Below, piece by piece: positions 42,179 through 50,529 of a stretch of DNA of 64,000 bases. Each line of letters begins with the position of its first letter. Position 1 is the first letter of the stretch. The notes under the pieces are model-generated. The model ran no database searches. It was not told the DNA's origin and saw only the letters and a list, made by a program, of their open reading frames with translations. The position numbers were made by a program, and so were the translations under genes. The stretch comes from Oscillospiraceae bacterium (GTDB taxonomy: Bacteria; Bacillota; Clostridia; Oscillospirales; Ruminococcaceae): assembly GCA_016281125.1 (NCBI GenBank), contig JAEEIA010000001.1:62001-126000 (forward strand), in the 5' to 3' direction.

Positions 42179-43429
42179 ATGAACAATCAGAGCGAAATCC
42201 GCGACCCTGCCCTCTGGGAATCCGGCGAGCAGAAGATCGCGTGGGTCAGAAGTCATATGCCGCTGCTGCGCGGAATTGAGGCGGAATTTGCGGAAACGAA
42301 GCCGTTTGCCGGAAAGCGCATTGCGCTGTCGATTCATCTGGAGGCCAAGACTGCTTACCTCTGCCGGGTGCTGGCGGCGGGCGGCGCGGAAATGTATATC
42401 ACCGGCTCGAATCCGCTTTCCACACAGGATGATATTGCGGCGGCGCTTGTTCACAGCGGACTGAATGTCTATGCATGGCACGGCACAACGCCGGAGGAAT
42501 ACGAAAGACACACCCGCCGCGTGATTGAATCCGCACCGCATTTCATCATTGACGACGGCGGCGACCTCGTCACGCTGATTCATCAGGAATATCCGGCGCT
42601 GCTGGAAAACGTGATCGGAGGCTGCGAGGAAACGACAACCGGCATTCTGCGCCTGAAAGCGATGGCAGCGGCCGGGGAACTGATATTCCCGATGATGCTG
42701 GTCAATGACGCAGACTGCAAGCATCTGTTTGACAACCGCTACGGCACCGGGCAGTCCGTCTGGGACGGCATCAACCGCACGACGAACCTGATTGTTGCGG
42801 GAAAGACCGTTGTCATTGCGGGCTACGGCTGGTGCGGCAAGGGTGCCGCGATGCGCGCAAAGGGACTCGGCGCGAAGGTCATCGTTACCGAGGTCGATCC
42901 GGTCAAGGCGATTGAGGCGGTCATGGACGGCTTCACGGTCATGAAAATGGAGGAGGCCGCGAAAATCGGCGACTTCTTTGTCACGGTCACCGGCTGCAAT
43001 CATGTCATCACCGAAAACAGCTTCCTCAATATGCATGAGGGCGCCATTCTCTGCAATGCCGGTCATTTTGATGTCGAGGTCGATATGGCGGGGCTCAGAA
43101 AGCTGGCCGTCAGGACATTTGAAGCGCGGAACAATATCATGGGCTACACGCTGCCGAACGGCGTGACGGTCTATGTGCTTGCCGAGGGCAGACTGGTCAA
43201 TCTGGCTGCCGGTGACGGGCATCCCGCGGAAATAATGGACATGAGCTTTGCGATTCAGGCGCTGAGTGCAAAATGGCTGATTGAGCACAGGGATTCGGTG
43301 ACGACCGTGCTGAACAATGTCCCGCGTGCGGTTGATGAGGCTGTCGCACGCCGCAAGCTGCAAAGCATGGATATTGAAATTGACACGCTGACAGAAGAAC
43401 AGCGGATTTATCTTTACGGCAATGCCTGA
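42179..43429 (+). CDS. ahcY: Adenosylhomocysteinase
   Basis: A 416-residue NAD-dependent enzyme that splits S-adenosylhomocysteine into adenosine and homocysteine. The signature VVIAGYGWCGKGAAMRAKG (NAD-binding) and the HLEAKTAYL substrate segment are present. AGGAGG upstream. First gene of an operon with the coiled-coil protein and purine nucleoside phosphorylase, which would remove the adenosine product. Confidence 0.95.
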   Translation: MNNQSEIRDPALWESGEQKIAWVRSHMPLLRGIEAEFAETKPFAGKRIALSIHLEAKTAYLCRVLAAGGAEMYITGSNPLSTQDDIAAALVHSGLNVYAWHGTTPEEYERHTRRVIESAPHFIIDDGGDLVTLIHQEYPALLENVIGGCEETTTGILRLKAMAAAGELIFPMMLVNDADCKHLFDNRYGTGQSVWDGINRTTNLIVAGKTVVIAGYGWCGKGAAMRAKGLGAKVIVTEVDPVKAIEAVMDGFTVMKMEEAAKIGDFFVTVTGCNHVITENSFLNMHEGAILCNAGHFDVEVDMAGLRKLAVRTFEARNNIMGYTLPNGVTVYVLAEGRLVNLAAGDGHPAEIMDMSFAIQALSAKWLIEHRDSVTTVLNNVPRAVDEAVARRKLQSMDIEIDTLTEEQRIYLYGNA

Positions 43430-43476
43430 GTGATAATCCGGCACAGGACTGCAAACTGGAACAGGAGGGATCTGCA

Positions 43477-44223
43477 ATGAGCGAACAGGCAAATATCCTG
43501 GCGAAGATGCTGACGGACATGGATCAGAAACTCAATGCGCTTGCGGAACAGCAGAAGGCGCTGGACGCAAAGCTGGAGCGGTATTCTGCATTCACCGTCA
43601 AAAAGCTGAACGATTCCGTTGATACGCTCTGCAACATGCAGGAGGCGGAGCTGAAGCTGGTAACCGAAAGTCTGACGCAGATCGGCAGGCAGGTCGACGG
43701 GATGGAAAAGCAGATCGCTGCACATATGGCGCCGGACGTGACAAACGAAGCGCTGCTCTCCGCGCTGACCGGCTATGCAGAGGATTTGCAGGATTCCGCA
43801 GACCGCTGCATAGAGCTGATCGGGCACCACGGAATCATGATCGAACGGAATCTGATGGACGAAACGAACCGGCTCAATGCGCTCATGGAGGCGGATATGC
43901 AGCTGGCGCAGGACAGCGCCGATGCACTCTCGAAAAAGCTCTCGCTGGCGTTCACGCATTTGTATGACCAGGTGCTGACCGGACAGGAGATGATTGAGAA
44001 TCCGGATGCGGTCATTGAGGAGGCGGAGGCGCTTCCCGAAAATCCGGAAGCGGTGCCGGAATCGCTGGATGCCGTACCGGAAAACCCGGAGGCATTCCCG
44101 GAGCAGCTTGATGCAAAGCCGGAAAATCCGGCGGCTGTGTTCATCAATCCGGAGATTGCAGTCTTTGAAAAGCCGGATGCAGTGATTCAGAACGGAAATG
44201 AAACGGAGGAGATTTTCAGATGA
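43477..44223 (+). CDS. Coiled-coil protein with Pro/Glu-rich repeat tail
   Basis: A 248-residue protein of unknown function. Residues about 1-165 are predicted coiled coil and amphipathic helices (KMLTDMDQKLNALAEQQKAL). The C-terminal 80 residues are a degenerate repeat around PENPEAVPE. No signal peptide or membrane helix. It lies between ahcY and the phosphorylase gene and overlaps the latter by 4 bases, so it is part of that operon. AGGAGGG upstream. Confidence 0.75.
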   Translation: MSEQANILAKMLTDMDQKLNALAEQQKALDAKLERYSAFTVKKLNDSVDTLCNMQEAELKLVTESLTQIGRQVDGMEKQIAAHMAPDVTNEALLSALTGYAEDLQDSADRCIELIGHHGIMIERNLMDETNRLNALMEADMQLAQDSADALSKKLSLAFTHLYDQVLTGQEMIENPDAVIEEAEALPENPEAVPESLDAVPENPEAFPEQLDAKPENPAAVFINPEIAVFEKPDAVIQNGNETEEIFR

Positions 44224-45050
44224 CAGTCAAAGAACAGCTCGATGCATGCTGCGCGTTTGTTGCGGCGCGCGTGGATTTCAAGCCGGAGATTGCTTTGGTG
44301 CTGGGCTCCGGTCTCGGCGGCTTTGCGGAAAGGATCGACGTAAAGCAGACGCTGGATTATAAGGATATTCCGGATTTCCCGGTTTCTACGGTCTGGGGAC
44401 ATGCGGGAAAATTCGTGTTCGGTTACTGTGACGGCGTGCCGGTCGCGGTCATGCAGGGCAGAGTGCATATGTATGAGGGCTATACGCCGCAGGAAGCGGT
44501 GCTGCCGCTCAGACTGCTGCACCGGCTCGGCGCAAGGGTACTGTTTCTGACGAATGCGGCAGGCGGCATCCAGCCTGGCATGAAGGCGGGCGAGTTCATG
44601 CTCATCACCGATCAGATTTCCAGCTTTGTGCCCTCTCCGCTCAGAGGGGAGAACATTGACGCGCTCGGCGTCCGGTTCCCGGATATGAGTGCAATTTACA
44701 GTGAGCGTTTGCAGAAGATTATTCGGAAGGTCGCGGTCAATGCCGACATTCCGCTGAAAGAAGGCGTGTATGTTCAGACGGCCGGCCCTGCCTATGAATC
44801 CCCGGCAGAGATCCGGATGTTCCGCCTGCTCGGCGCGGATGCCGTCGGCATGAGCACGGCGATTGAAGCAATCGCAGCAAGACACTGCGGCATGGAGATC
44901 TGCGGCGTGTCCTGCATCAGCAATCTGGCTGCGGGCATCTCCCCGCATCCGCTCTCGCATGAGGAGGTCAAGGAGGCCGCCGATAAGGCTGCGCCGCAGT
45001 TTGAACAGCTCGTGCGGCAGTCGATTGCGGAGATCCATGCGGTACTGTAA
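44220..45050 (+). CDS. Purine nucleoside phosphorylase
   Basis: A 276-residue enzyme of the trimeric PNP family. LVLGSGLGGFAERI is the phosphate loop; VMQGRVHMYEGY, NAAGGI and MSTAIEAIAARHCGM are the family motifs. It cleaves purine nucleosides with phosphate, pulling the adenosylhomocysteinase reaction forward. GGAGG upstream. Confidence 0.93.
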   Translation: MTVKEQLDACCAFVAARVDFKPEIALVLGSGLGGFAERIDVKQTLDYKDIPDFPVSTVWGHAGKFVFGYCDGVPVAVMQGRVHMYEGYTPQEAVLPLRLLHRLGARVLFLTNAAGGIQPGMKAGEFMLITDQISSFVPSPLRGENIDALGVRFPDMSAIYSERLQKIIRKVAVNADIPLKEGVYVQTAGPAYESPAEIRMFRLLGADAVGMSTAIEAIAARHCGMEICGVSCISNLAAGISPHPLSHEEVKEAADKAAPQFEQLVRQSIAEIHAVL

Positions 45051-45086
45051 TATTCCGGAGATTCTGACAGGAAAGGAGGCGGCTGT

Positions 45087-45695
45087 ATGCAGAAATATCT
45101 GAAAGAGGAAAAGGTCTTAAAGCAGATCATGAACTGGGAAAAGAAGCATCTGCGCAGCCGCACAAAGGTCAATTACGGCCTGACAGCCGACCTGCTGCTG
45201 CACGGCGGCATGGATTCCGAGTACCGTAAACATCTGATTACAAAGGAATACACGTATCTGTCCGATTCTGCGCGGACGTTTGACCTCGGCCCGTTCGGCG
45301 AGATCGTCAGGGCGTGGAGCACGGAGGCGTGCAGATTGATTACGGTATTCCATGAGCGGCACGCGATGCGGAGCAAGCTGGAAAAGCAGTTCCGTGAGGA
45401 CAGTCTTTATGAGAAAATGGAGCAGCTGTTCTATGCCTATATGGCGCAGTTTCTGCATACGGTCAGCTTTTTCCAGTATGACCGCATCATGAACGAGAGC
45501 TACCGTCAGGCGGGGATGCGGACGGTTGCGCGGATTCTGGGCCAGGCACAGTTGCTGCTTGAGCATTATGGCACGTATCTTTCCGTGCAGGGGCAGACGC
45601 TCTTTTCAGATATGCAGGATGAGATCGGCAGCATATCGCTGGCGGTGTCGTCCATGCAGGAAGCGCTGCGGCAGACGCGCGGTTTGGATGCTTAA
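45087..45695 (+). CDS. Hypothetical helical protein
   Basis: A 202-residue protein I do not recognise. It is basic at the N-terminus (WEKKHLRSRTKVNY) and helical throughout, with no signal peptide, membrane helix or cysteine motif. AAGGAGG precedes the ATG, 37 bases after the phosphorylase stop, so it is probably in the same operon. Codon use matches its upstream neighbours. Confidence 0.7.
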   Translation: MQKYLKEEKVLKQIMNWEKKHLRSRTKVNYGLTADLLLHGGMDSEYRKHLITKEYTYLSDSARTFDLGPFGEIVRAWSTEACRLITVFHERHAMRSKLEKQFREDSLYEKMEQLFYAYMAQFLHTVSFFQYDRIMNESYRQAGMRTVARILGQAQLLLEHYGTYLSVQGQTLFSDMQDEIGSISLAVSSMQEALRQTRGLDA

Positions 45696-45833
45696 AATTT
45701 CGTTCAATTCCTTATGCAGCATTATGAATGTAGGAATACTGACGCACTGTGCGCAAAGCTGCTATCATCTATAATGTGGTACCAATATAAAGCGTATCGT
45801 GAAGCATCTGCAACGATGAAAGGAAGTGTTTTT

Positions 45834-46676
45834 ATGAGTGCTAAAACATGTTGGAACTGTCGAAACCAAATCGACAGCAATGCTGTTGTGTGCCCGGTAT
45901 GCAATGCTCCGCAATCTGCACCGCAGCAGCCGAAAAAAATGAACCCTGTCATTATTGTAGCTATCATAGCCGTTTCCGCGTTCTTCGGGCTCAGAGAAGT
46001 TTTGCCGATTATTCGCGGAGTTGATAAAGCGGCGTCGTCAAAGCCTGCGAGTGAATCGTCTGTTGTTAAAGAACCGGCTAAATCAACGGCTAAAAAAGAA
46101 GAGCCTACGAAAACAGAAACAACTAAATCAATTACAGCAGAGGATTGCTTTGACGACATTGAACGCGCCGTCTATCAAAGCAAGTATTTGAATCACACAA
46201 ATATTATCGAAAAAGTATGCGGAAAAGTAGATTCACAGGTAAAACGAACCGTGATTTTAAAAGATTCAACCGGAAATGTAATAGGAAAATCGGAAGATAT
46301 AATCACGCTTGAAGCTGGCAAAAATAACTTTTTCGCATTTAACTTTGATACTGAGATAACTGACGATATGACTATGGATGAAAGCACAAAGATGCAGTCT
46401 GAATGGATGCGCGGAAAAAATGACGGCGTCGAGCTAGTTACATTCAATAGGAACGAAAAAAATATCTATTTGACATTCAGGCAAACCGTTGACGATTTAG
46501 ACGGCCTTCCTAGTTTTAAGCTGCTTTATTACAAAGACGGTCAGATTGTTGGTCACGAAAGCGGGCATTTCAGCATTTATTCAGACGAGCTATGCGGGAA
46601 AGATACCGAATCTGTCACCGAGATATATGTCGGTGATCTTGATTTCGATGATTTGGAATACATTTACGAACCATGA
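45834..46676 (+). CDS. Zinc-ribbon, single-pass membrane protein (AT-rich gene)
   Basis: A 280-residue protein: N-terminal zinc ribbon CWNC...CPVC (about 6-23), a membrane helix (about 37-60), a Ser/Lys/Thr-rich linker, then an extracellular beta-rich domain (about 115-280). The start at 45834 follows AAAGGAAG. Base composition is clearly more AT-rich than its neighbours and codons such as AAA and ATA are common, pointing to acquisition. The architecture resembles envelope-associated proteins of unknown function. Confidence 0.75.
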   Translation: MSAKTCWNCRNQIDSNAVVCPVCNAPQSAPQQPKKMNPVIIVAIIAVSAFFGLREVLPIIRGVDKAASSKPASESSVVKEPAKSTAKKEEPTKTETTKSITAEDCFDDIERAVYQSKYLNHTNIIEKVCGKVDSQVKRTVILKDSTGNVIGKSEDIITLEAGKNNFFAFNFDTEITDDMTMDESTKMQSEWMRGKNDGVELVTFNRNEKNIYLTFRQTVDDLDGLPSFKLLYYKDGQIVGHESGHFSIYSDELCGKDTESVTEIYVGDLDFDDLEYIYEP

Positions 46677-46746
46677 AGCGTGATCGCCTCGGTGTGACAC
46701 AGAGCGATACATAAATTAGTTTATACAAAAGGAGCGATGAATATAT

Positions 46747-48015
46747 ATGATTCGATTCTACAATGCAAAGATCATGACCATGGCAGACGGCTGCGCGGTC
46801 AAAGAGGGAGAACTCTGGACGGACGGCGACCGCATCTCCTACATCGGGGAAACGCCCGCGGAGCTGCCCGTATTTGAGCGGGAGATCGACGCGCAGGGCA
46901 ATCTGCTGATGCCGAGCTTCAAAAATGCGCATACGCATTCCGCGATGACGTTTCTGCGGTCGTTTGCCGAGGATGTGCCGCTCCAGACGTGGCTGTTTGA
47001 AAAGGTGTTCCCCTATGAGGACAGACTGACGCCGGACGATGTCTATGCCTTTGACCGGCTGGCGATCCTCGAATATCTCGCGTCCGGTACAACCGCTGCA
47101 TTTGACATGTATTTTTATCCGGAGAGCAGTGCCGTGGCCTTTACCGAATCCGGGATGCGGCTCGTGTTCTGCGGCAGCATCAACGGCACGGCGGCAGACG
47201 TGGAGCGCCTGAACGATCAGTTTCAGAAGTACCGGAACATGCATCCGCTGGTGAAATACCGTCTTGGATTCCATGCGGAGTATACGAGCGACGAGAGCCT
47301 GCACCGCGAGGTCGCAAGGCTGGCGCAGTCTGAGCATGAGCCGGTCTATACCCACATGAGCGAAACAAAGCGCGAGCATGAGGAATGCATTGCGCGGCAC
47401 GGCACATCTCCGGCGCAGTATTTTGAATCGCTCGGCATGTGGCAGTACGGCGGCGGCGCGTATCACTGTGTCTGGTTTGACGAAGCTGACCGCACTGTGT
47501 TCAGAAAAAACGGCCTGTGGATGGTTTCCTGCCCGTGCTCCAATGCAAAGCTGGCCAGCGGTATCGCACCGCTGAAGGAGGCATATGAGGAGGGCGTACA
47601 GCTCGCGCTCGGCACGGACGGCCCGGCATCGAATAATGCGCTGGATCCGTTCCGGGAGATGTATCTTGGTGCAGTGCTGCAAAAGCTCCGGCATGACGAC
47701 GCTGCGGCGCTCCCGGCAGCAGAAATGCTCAGGGCGGCGACCGTCGGCGGTGCGCGTGCCATGGGGCTGACAGACTGCGACATTCTGGCGGAGGGCAAGC
47801 AGGCGGATCTGATTCTGATTGATCTGAGCGCCCCGAATCTCCAGCCGCCGCATCATATTCCGGAGAGCCTTGTGCTGAGCGGCAGCCGCGCCGATGTGAA
47901 GCTGACGATGTGCGCCGGAAAGATTCTCTATGAGAACGGGCAGTATTACGCCGGAATCTCCAAGGAGGAGATTCTTGCGGATACCGCATCGCGCATTGCA
48001 AGACTGACCGGCTGA
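46747..48015 (+). CDS. SAH/MTA-deaminase-like amidohydrolase
   Basis: A 422-residue amidohydrolase. The metal-binding HTHSAM (about 58-63), the mid-barrel His in RLGFHAEYTS, THMSE and ALGTDGPASNN carry the expected His and Asp ligands. This fits the MtaD/SsnA/TrzA branch; near ahcY and a phosphorylase gene the most likely job is deamination of S-adenosylhomocysteine, methylthioadenosine or adenosine. AAGGAG upstream. Confidence 0.85.
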   Translation: MIRFYNAKIMTMADGCAVKEGELWTDGDRISYIGETPAELPVFEREIDAQGNLLMPSFKNAHTHSAMTFLRSFAEDVPLQTWLFEKVFPYEDRLTPDDVYAFDRLAILEYLASGTTAAFDMYFYPESSAVAFTESGMRLVFCGSINGTAADVERLNDQFQKYRNMHPLVKYRLGFHAEYTSDESLHREVARLAQSEHEPVYTHMSETKREHEECIARHGTSPAQYFESLGMWQYGGGAYHCVWFDEADRTVFRKNGLWMVSCPCSNAKLASGIAPLKEAYEEGVQLALGTDGPASNNALDPFREMYLGAVLQKLRHDDAAALPAAEMLRAATVGGARAMGLTDCDILAEGKQADLILIDLSAPNLQPPHHIPESLVLSGSRADVKLTMCAGKILYENGQYYAGISKEEILADTASRIARLTG

Positions 48016-48025
48016 ATCAACAAAG

Positions 48026-48057
48026 AAAGAGCATGACCGCACGGCCATGCTCTTTTT
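48026..48057 (+). terminator. Bidirectional terminator between amidohydrolase and acylphosphatase
   Basis: A perfect-ended stem, AAAGAGCATG with CATGCTCTTT, followed by TTTTT on the + strand; A-rich on the other side. The genes are convergent. Confidence 0.85.
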
Positions 48058-48329
48058 CAGTATCTGATTTCAAAGGTATGATCGTTGTGAACGGGAATGG
48101 TTTCGCTGCGGATATCATCAATCTGCGCCCAGGTGTTCCGCTCCAGCGCAAGCATCATGTCGTCAAGATCCTTTGCGCACCCTTCGGCCTCCATTTCGAC
48201 GGAGCCGTCCCAGAGATTGCGCACCCAACCGGATATGCCGTAATATCCGGCAGCCTGTTTTGCGCGGTACCGGAATCCGACGCCCTGCACGTCGCCGGAA
48301 AAGATAATATGTCTGCGGATTTTCTCCAT
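48057..48329 (-). CDS. acyP: Acylphosphatase
   Basis: A 90-residue enzyme hydrolysing acyl phosphates. The catalytic arginine is in GDVQGVGFRYRAKQ (about 12-25) and the catalytic asparagine in SGWVRNLWDGSVE. The ATG at 48329 gives the normal family length. Divergent from the CARF gene. Confidence 0.93.
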   Translation of the reverse strand: MEKIRRHIIFSGDVQGVGFRYRAKQAAGYYGISGWVRNLWDGSVEMEAEGCAKDLDDMMLALERNTWAQIDDIRSETIPVHNDHTFEIRY

Positions 48330-48360
48330 GATATTACACTCCCGTATTTGTTCTGCGACC

Positions 48361-48389
48361 ATTGTATCACAGAACCGGAAAAAGGTCAA
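48361..48389 (-). promoter_or_regulatory. Promoter of acyP
   Basis: On the - strand TTGACC (48384-48389) and TACAAT (48361-48366) are spaced by 17 bases. Confidence 0.7.
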
Positions 48390-48418
48390 GCGGAAAGATG
48401 AAGATTTTATCATTCTTC

Positions 48419-48447
48419 TTGACAATCTGTGCAAAATCAATTATAAT
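48419..48447 (+). promoter_or_regulatory. Promoter of the CARF gene
   Basis: TTGACA at 48419-48424 and TATAAT at 48442-48447 with a 17-base spacer, a perfect consensus, suggesting steady expression. Confidence 0.85.
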
Positions 48448-48486
48448 ATAACTATTCAAATTTGCAGAAACGAGGTGTGCTTTCTG

Positions 48487-50067
48487 ATGAAAATTCTGTT
48501 TTCCCCTGTCGGCGTCAACGATCCGTACAAAGAAGAACGCGATCCCGTGACCAACGCTGTCATCGGCGTTCAGGAGGGACCTCTTCTTCAGATCTGCCGG
48601 CAGGAAAAGCCGGACAAGGTCTATCTGTATTTTTCCGGTGATGCGCCGATGCTGGAGCAGCAGGACCGCCGCTTCCACAATGCGCTGGAGCAGCTCAGTC
48701 CTGCGCCGGAGGTTCAGGTCATTCTTCGCCTGGATGTGAAGGACGATGCTTCCGCAGAGTTCCTGCGCGAGGATTTCCGCGGCATTCTGACGGATATCCG
48801 CGATCAGGCGCCGCAGGGCTCGGAGCTGATCGTCAATGTGTTCTCCGGCACGGACGCAATGCGCGAGGCGTTTACCGCGCTGGCCGGTGAATGCCCGCAG
48901 GAGCCTGATCCGGAGCCTGTTGTCACGGAGGACGATGATGACGAGCTGCCGCCGGACTTCTTTGACGGCTTCGGCGAGGAGGAAGGCTCTGCACCGATTG
49001 TGCATCTGAAGGATGACGAAGAAAATGATGCAGATGCAGAGGATTCCGATGCAGCTGATGAAGCAGCGGATTCCGGCGAAGAGATTGCAGAAGCTCCTGC
49101 TGCGGACGATGCTGATGATACAGCTGACGAAGCAGCGGAGGATGCAGAGGCACCCGCTGACAATGCAGCAGAAGATACAGCTGAAGTACCGGAAACTGCG
49201 GCGGATGAACCGGATGCTGCTGCGCCGGAGGCCGCTGAGGAAACACCCGCTGAGCCGGAGGTTCCGGCGGTTGATCCTGCAGCGCTGATTGCAGACGAGC
49301 AGAAGAAGCTGCTCACGGTTCTGATTGATGCGCATGAATATGCTGCTGCACAGGCAATTTGCCTGCGCATGGAGCAGCCGCCCGCACCGGCGTTTACCGC
49401 ACTGCTGGATGCTGCCGTTCTGCGCAGCAGCGGCAGATGGCCTGCCGCCGTCCAGCGCTTCCGTGATCTGGGACAGGCAGAGCTGGCAGCGGGAATCACG
49501 CCTGCTTCGGATTATTTCCTGCGCCTGAGCATGCTGGCAGAGCGCGATGACTGCACGGCGTTCTTCCGCGCGGTGCCTGCGCTGCTGGTCGAGGTGTTCC
49601 TTGCGGTGATCCGCAAGCAGTTCGGAAACGACCTGACGCAGTACATGATCTACAATTCCCGGAAATGGGATGAGAACAAGCTGGTGATGGCACAGCTGAC
49701 CGGTAAATTCAACGAAACCTTTACCTATCACACCAAGCCGCGCCCGATGAAGGTCGGCGGATTTGTCACGACTGCGCATCTTTCCAATTATATGGAAAAT
49801 GTTTCTGATAGAAAGAAGCATTCCGCGATGATTCTGGAAACGATGAAGCTGCGGCAGTATGCGGAGGACAAGGTGAAGAATGTCACGACCTACGCGCTCT
49901 CCTCTGTCAGCGGTGCGGACATGAAGAAGTTCAATCTGTTCCCGCCCGCGGAGGTCATCACGATGATCCGGGACTACATCCGTAATTACACGGATCTGGC
50001 ACTGGACGATACGGTGCTGATGTCCTATCAGAAGATGAACGAGGCACTGAAAGCGGCACTCGAATAA
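48487..50067 (+). CDS. Csm6-like CARF protein with acidic linker and degenerate HEPN-like domain
   Basis: 526 residues in three parts. Residues 1-134 resemble the CARF domain of Csm6-type effectors: the start MKILFSPVG, GPLLQICRQEKPDKVYLYFS and the ligand-loop VNVFSGTDAM (116-125) match the pattern that binds cyclic oligoadenylate. Residues about 138-270 are a Glu/Asp/Ala/Pro-rich, extremely acidic linker. Residues about 271-526 are helical and look like the Csm6 C-terminal HEPN region, but where Csm6 has an R-x4-H nuclease motif this protein has KNVTTY (464-469). So sensing may be kept and RNase activity lost. GAGGTG precedes the ATG. Homology is judged by eye. Confidence 0.65.
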   Translation: MKILFSPVGVNDPYKEERDPVTNAVIGVQEGPLLQICRQEKPDKVYLYFSGDAPMLEQQDRRFHNALEQLSPAPEVQVILRLDVKDDASAEFLREDFRGILTDIRDQAPQGSELIVNVFSGTDAMREAFTALAGECPQEPDPEPVVTEDDDDELPPDFFDGFGEEEGSAPIVHLKDDEENDADAEDSDAADEAADSGEEIAEAPAADDADDTADEAAEDAEAPADNAAEDTAEVPETAADEPDAAAPEAAEETPAEPEVPAVDPAALIADEQKKLLTVLIDAHEYAAAQAICLRMEQPPAPAFTALLDAAVLRSSGRWPAAVQRFRDLGQAELAAGITPASDYFLRLSMLAERDDCTAFFRAVPALLVEVFLAVIRKQFGNDLTQYMIYNSRKWDENKLVMAQLTGKFNETFTYHTKPRPMKVGGFVTTAHLSNYMENVSDRKKHSAMILETMKLRQYAEDKVKNVTTYALSSVSGADMKKFNLFPPAEVITMIRDYIRNYTDLALDDTVLMSYQKMNEALKAALE

Positions 50068-50072
50068 CCGTG

Positions 50073-50108
50073 AAGCAGGCATTTCCCGGAAGGGAGGTGC
50101 CTGCTTTT
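50073..50108 (+). terminator. Terminator after the CARF gene
   Basis: AAGCAGGCA (50073-50081) pairs with TGCCTGCTT (50098-50106), followed by a short T run. Confidence 0.7.
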
Positions 50109-50155
50109 GCATCATCTCCGGTGCAGCGGGCATACTGTCTGCGGAGGTGAGATTG

Positions 50156-50335
50156 ATGAAGCAGAAGAAAAACGGCAGCTCCGGCGCACATGCGATCCGG
50201 CAGCCGCTGCCTGATGCTGAGATTCAGCGCAATGCACCGCACGGCAAAACGGCGGACGATCTGCCGGAGCAGGGCGATCTGCCGGTGAAGCTCCTTGCGA
50301 AGGAGATTCCGGCGACGGACGTTCATGACATGTGA
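50156..50335 (+). CDS. Small hydrophilic protein
   Basis: A possible 59-residue gene. GGAGGTGA lies at the correct distance from the ATG at 50156, and codon use matches the genome. The product is charged and Pro-rich, with no motif. It sits between the CARF terminator and the exporter promoter, so it would need its own promoter, which I do not see clearly. Confidence 0.5.
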   Translation: MKQKKNGSSGAHAIRQPLPDAEIQRNAPHGKTADDLPEQGDLPVKLLAKEIPATDVHDM

Positions 50336-50426
50336 ACACCTGCCGTTCAGCCGCAGACTGCAAGCGGATACAATGCGGATTCTGCGTTCAGGTTTTGTCG
50401 AAAACTCCGATAAACTGCGCGATTAC

Positions 50427-50455
50427 TTGACGCAGAGTCCGTTTTGTGCTATGCT
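50427..50455 (+). promoter_or_regulatory. Promoter of the ABC exporter operon
   Basis: TTGACG at 50427-50432 and TATGCT at 50450-50455 with a 17-base spacer. Confidence 0.65.
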
Positions 50456-50529
50456 TATCCTATTCTCACACGCCGCTGACCAAAGGCAGGGGACGCTCTG
50501 CGTACCGTATACAGAAAGAAGGTAACATC

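Noticed and set aside
45747-45775. Promoter with TATAAT at 45770-45775 before the AT-rich gene
   Set aside because: The -10 is perfect but no acceptable -35 sits at 16-18 bases, so I did not list it as a feature.
49013-49288. Met/Gln-rich frame inside the CARF gene
   Set aside because: A frameshifted reading of the acidic linker; composition is an artefact of the repeat codons.
48367-50133. A 588-codon open frame opposite the CARF gene
   Set aside because: Antisense shadow created by the repetitive acidic codons (GAT/GCA/GAA) on the other strand; no start site or domain.
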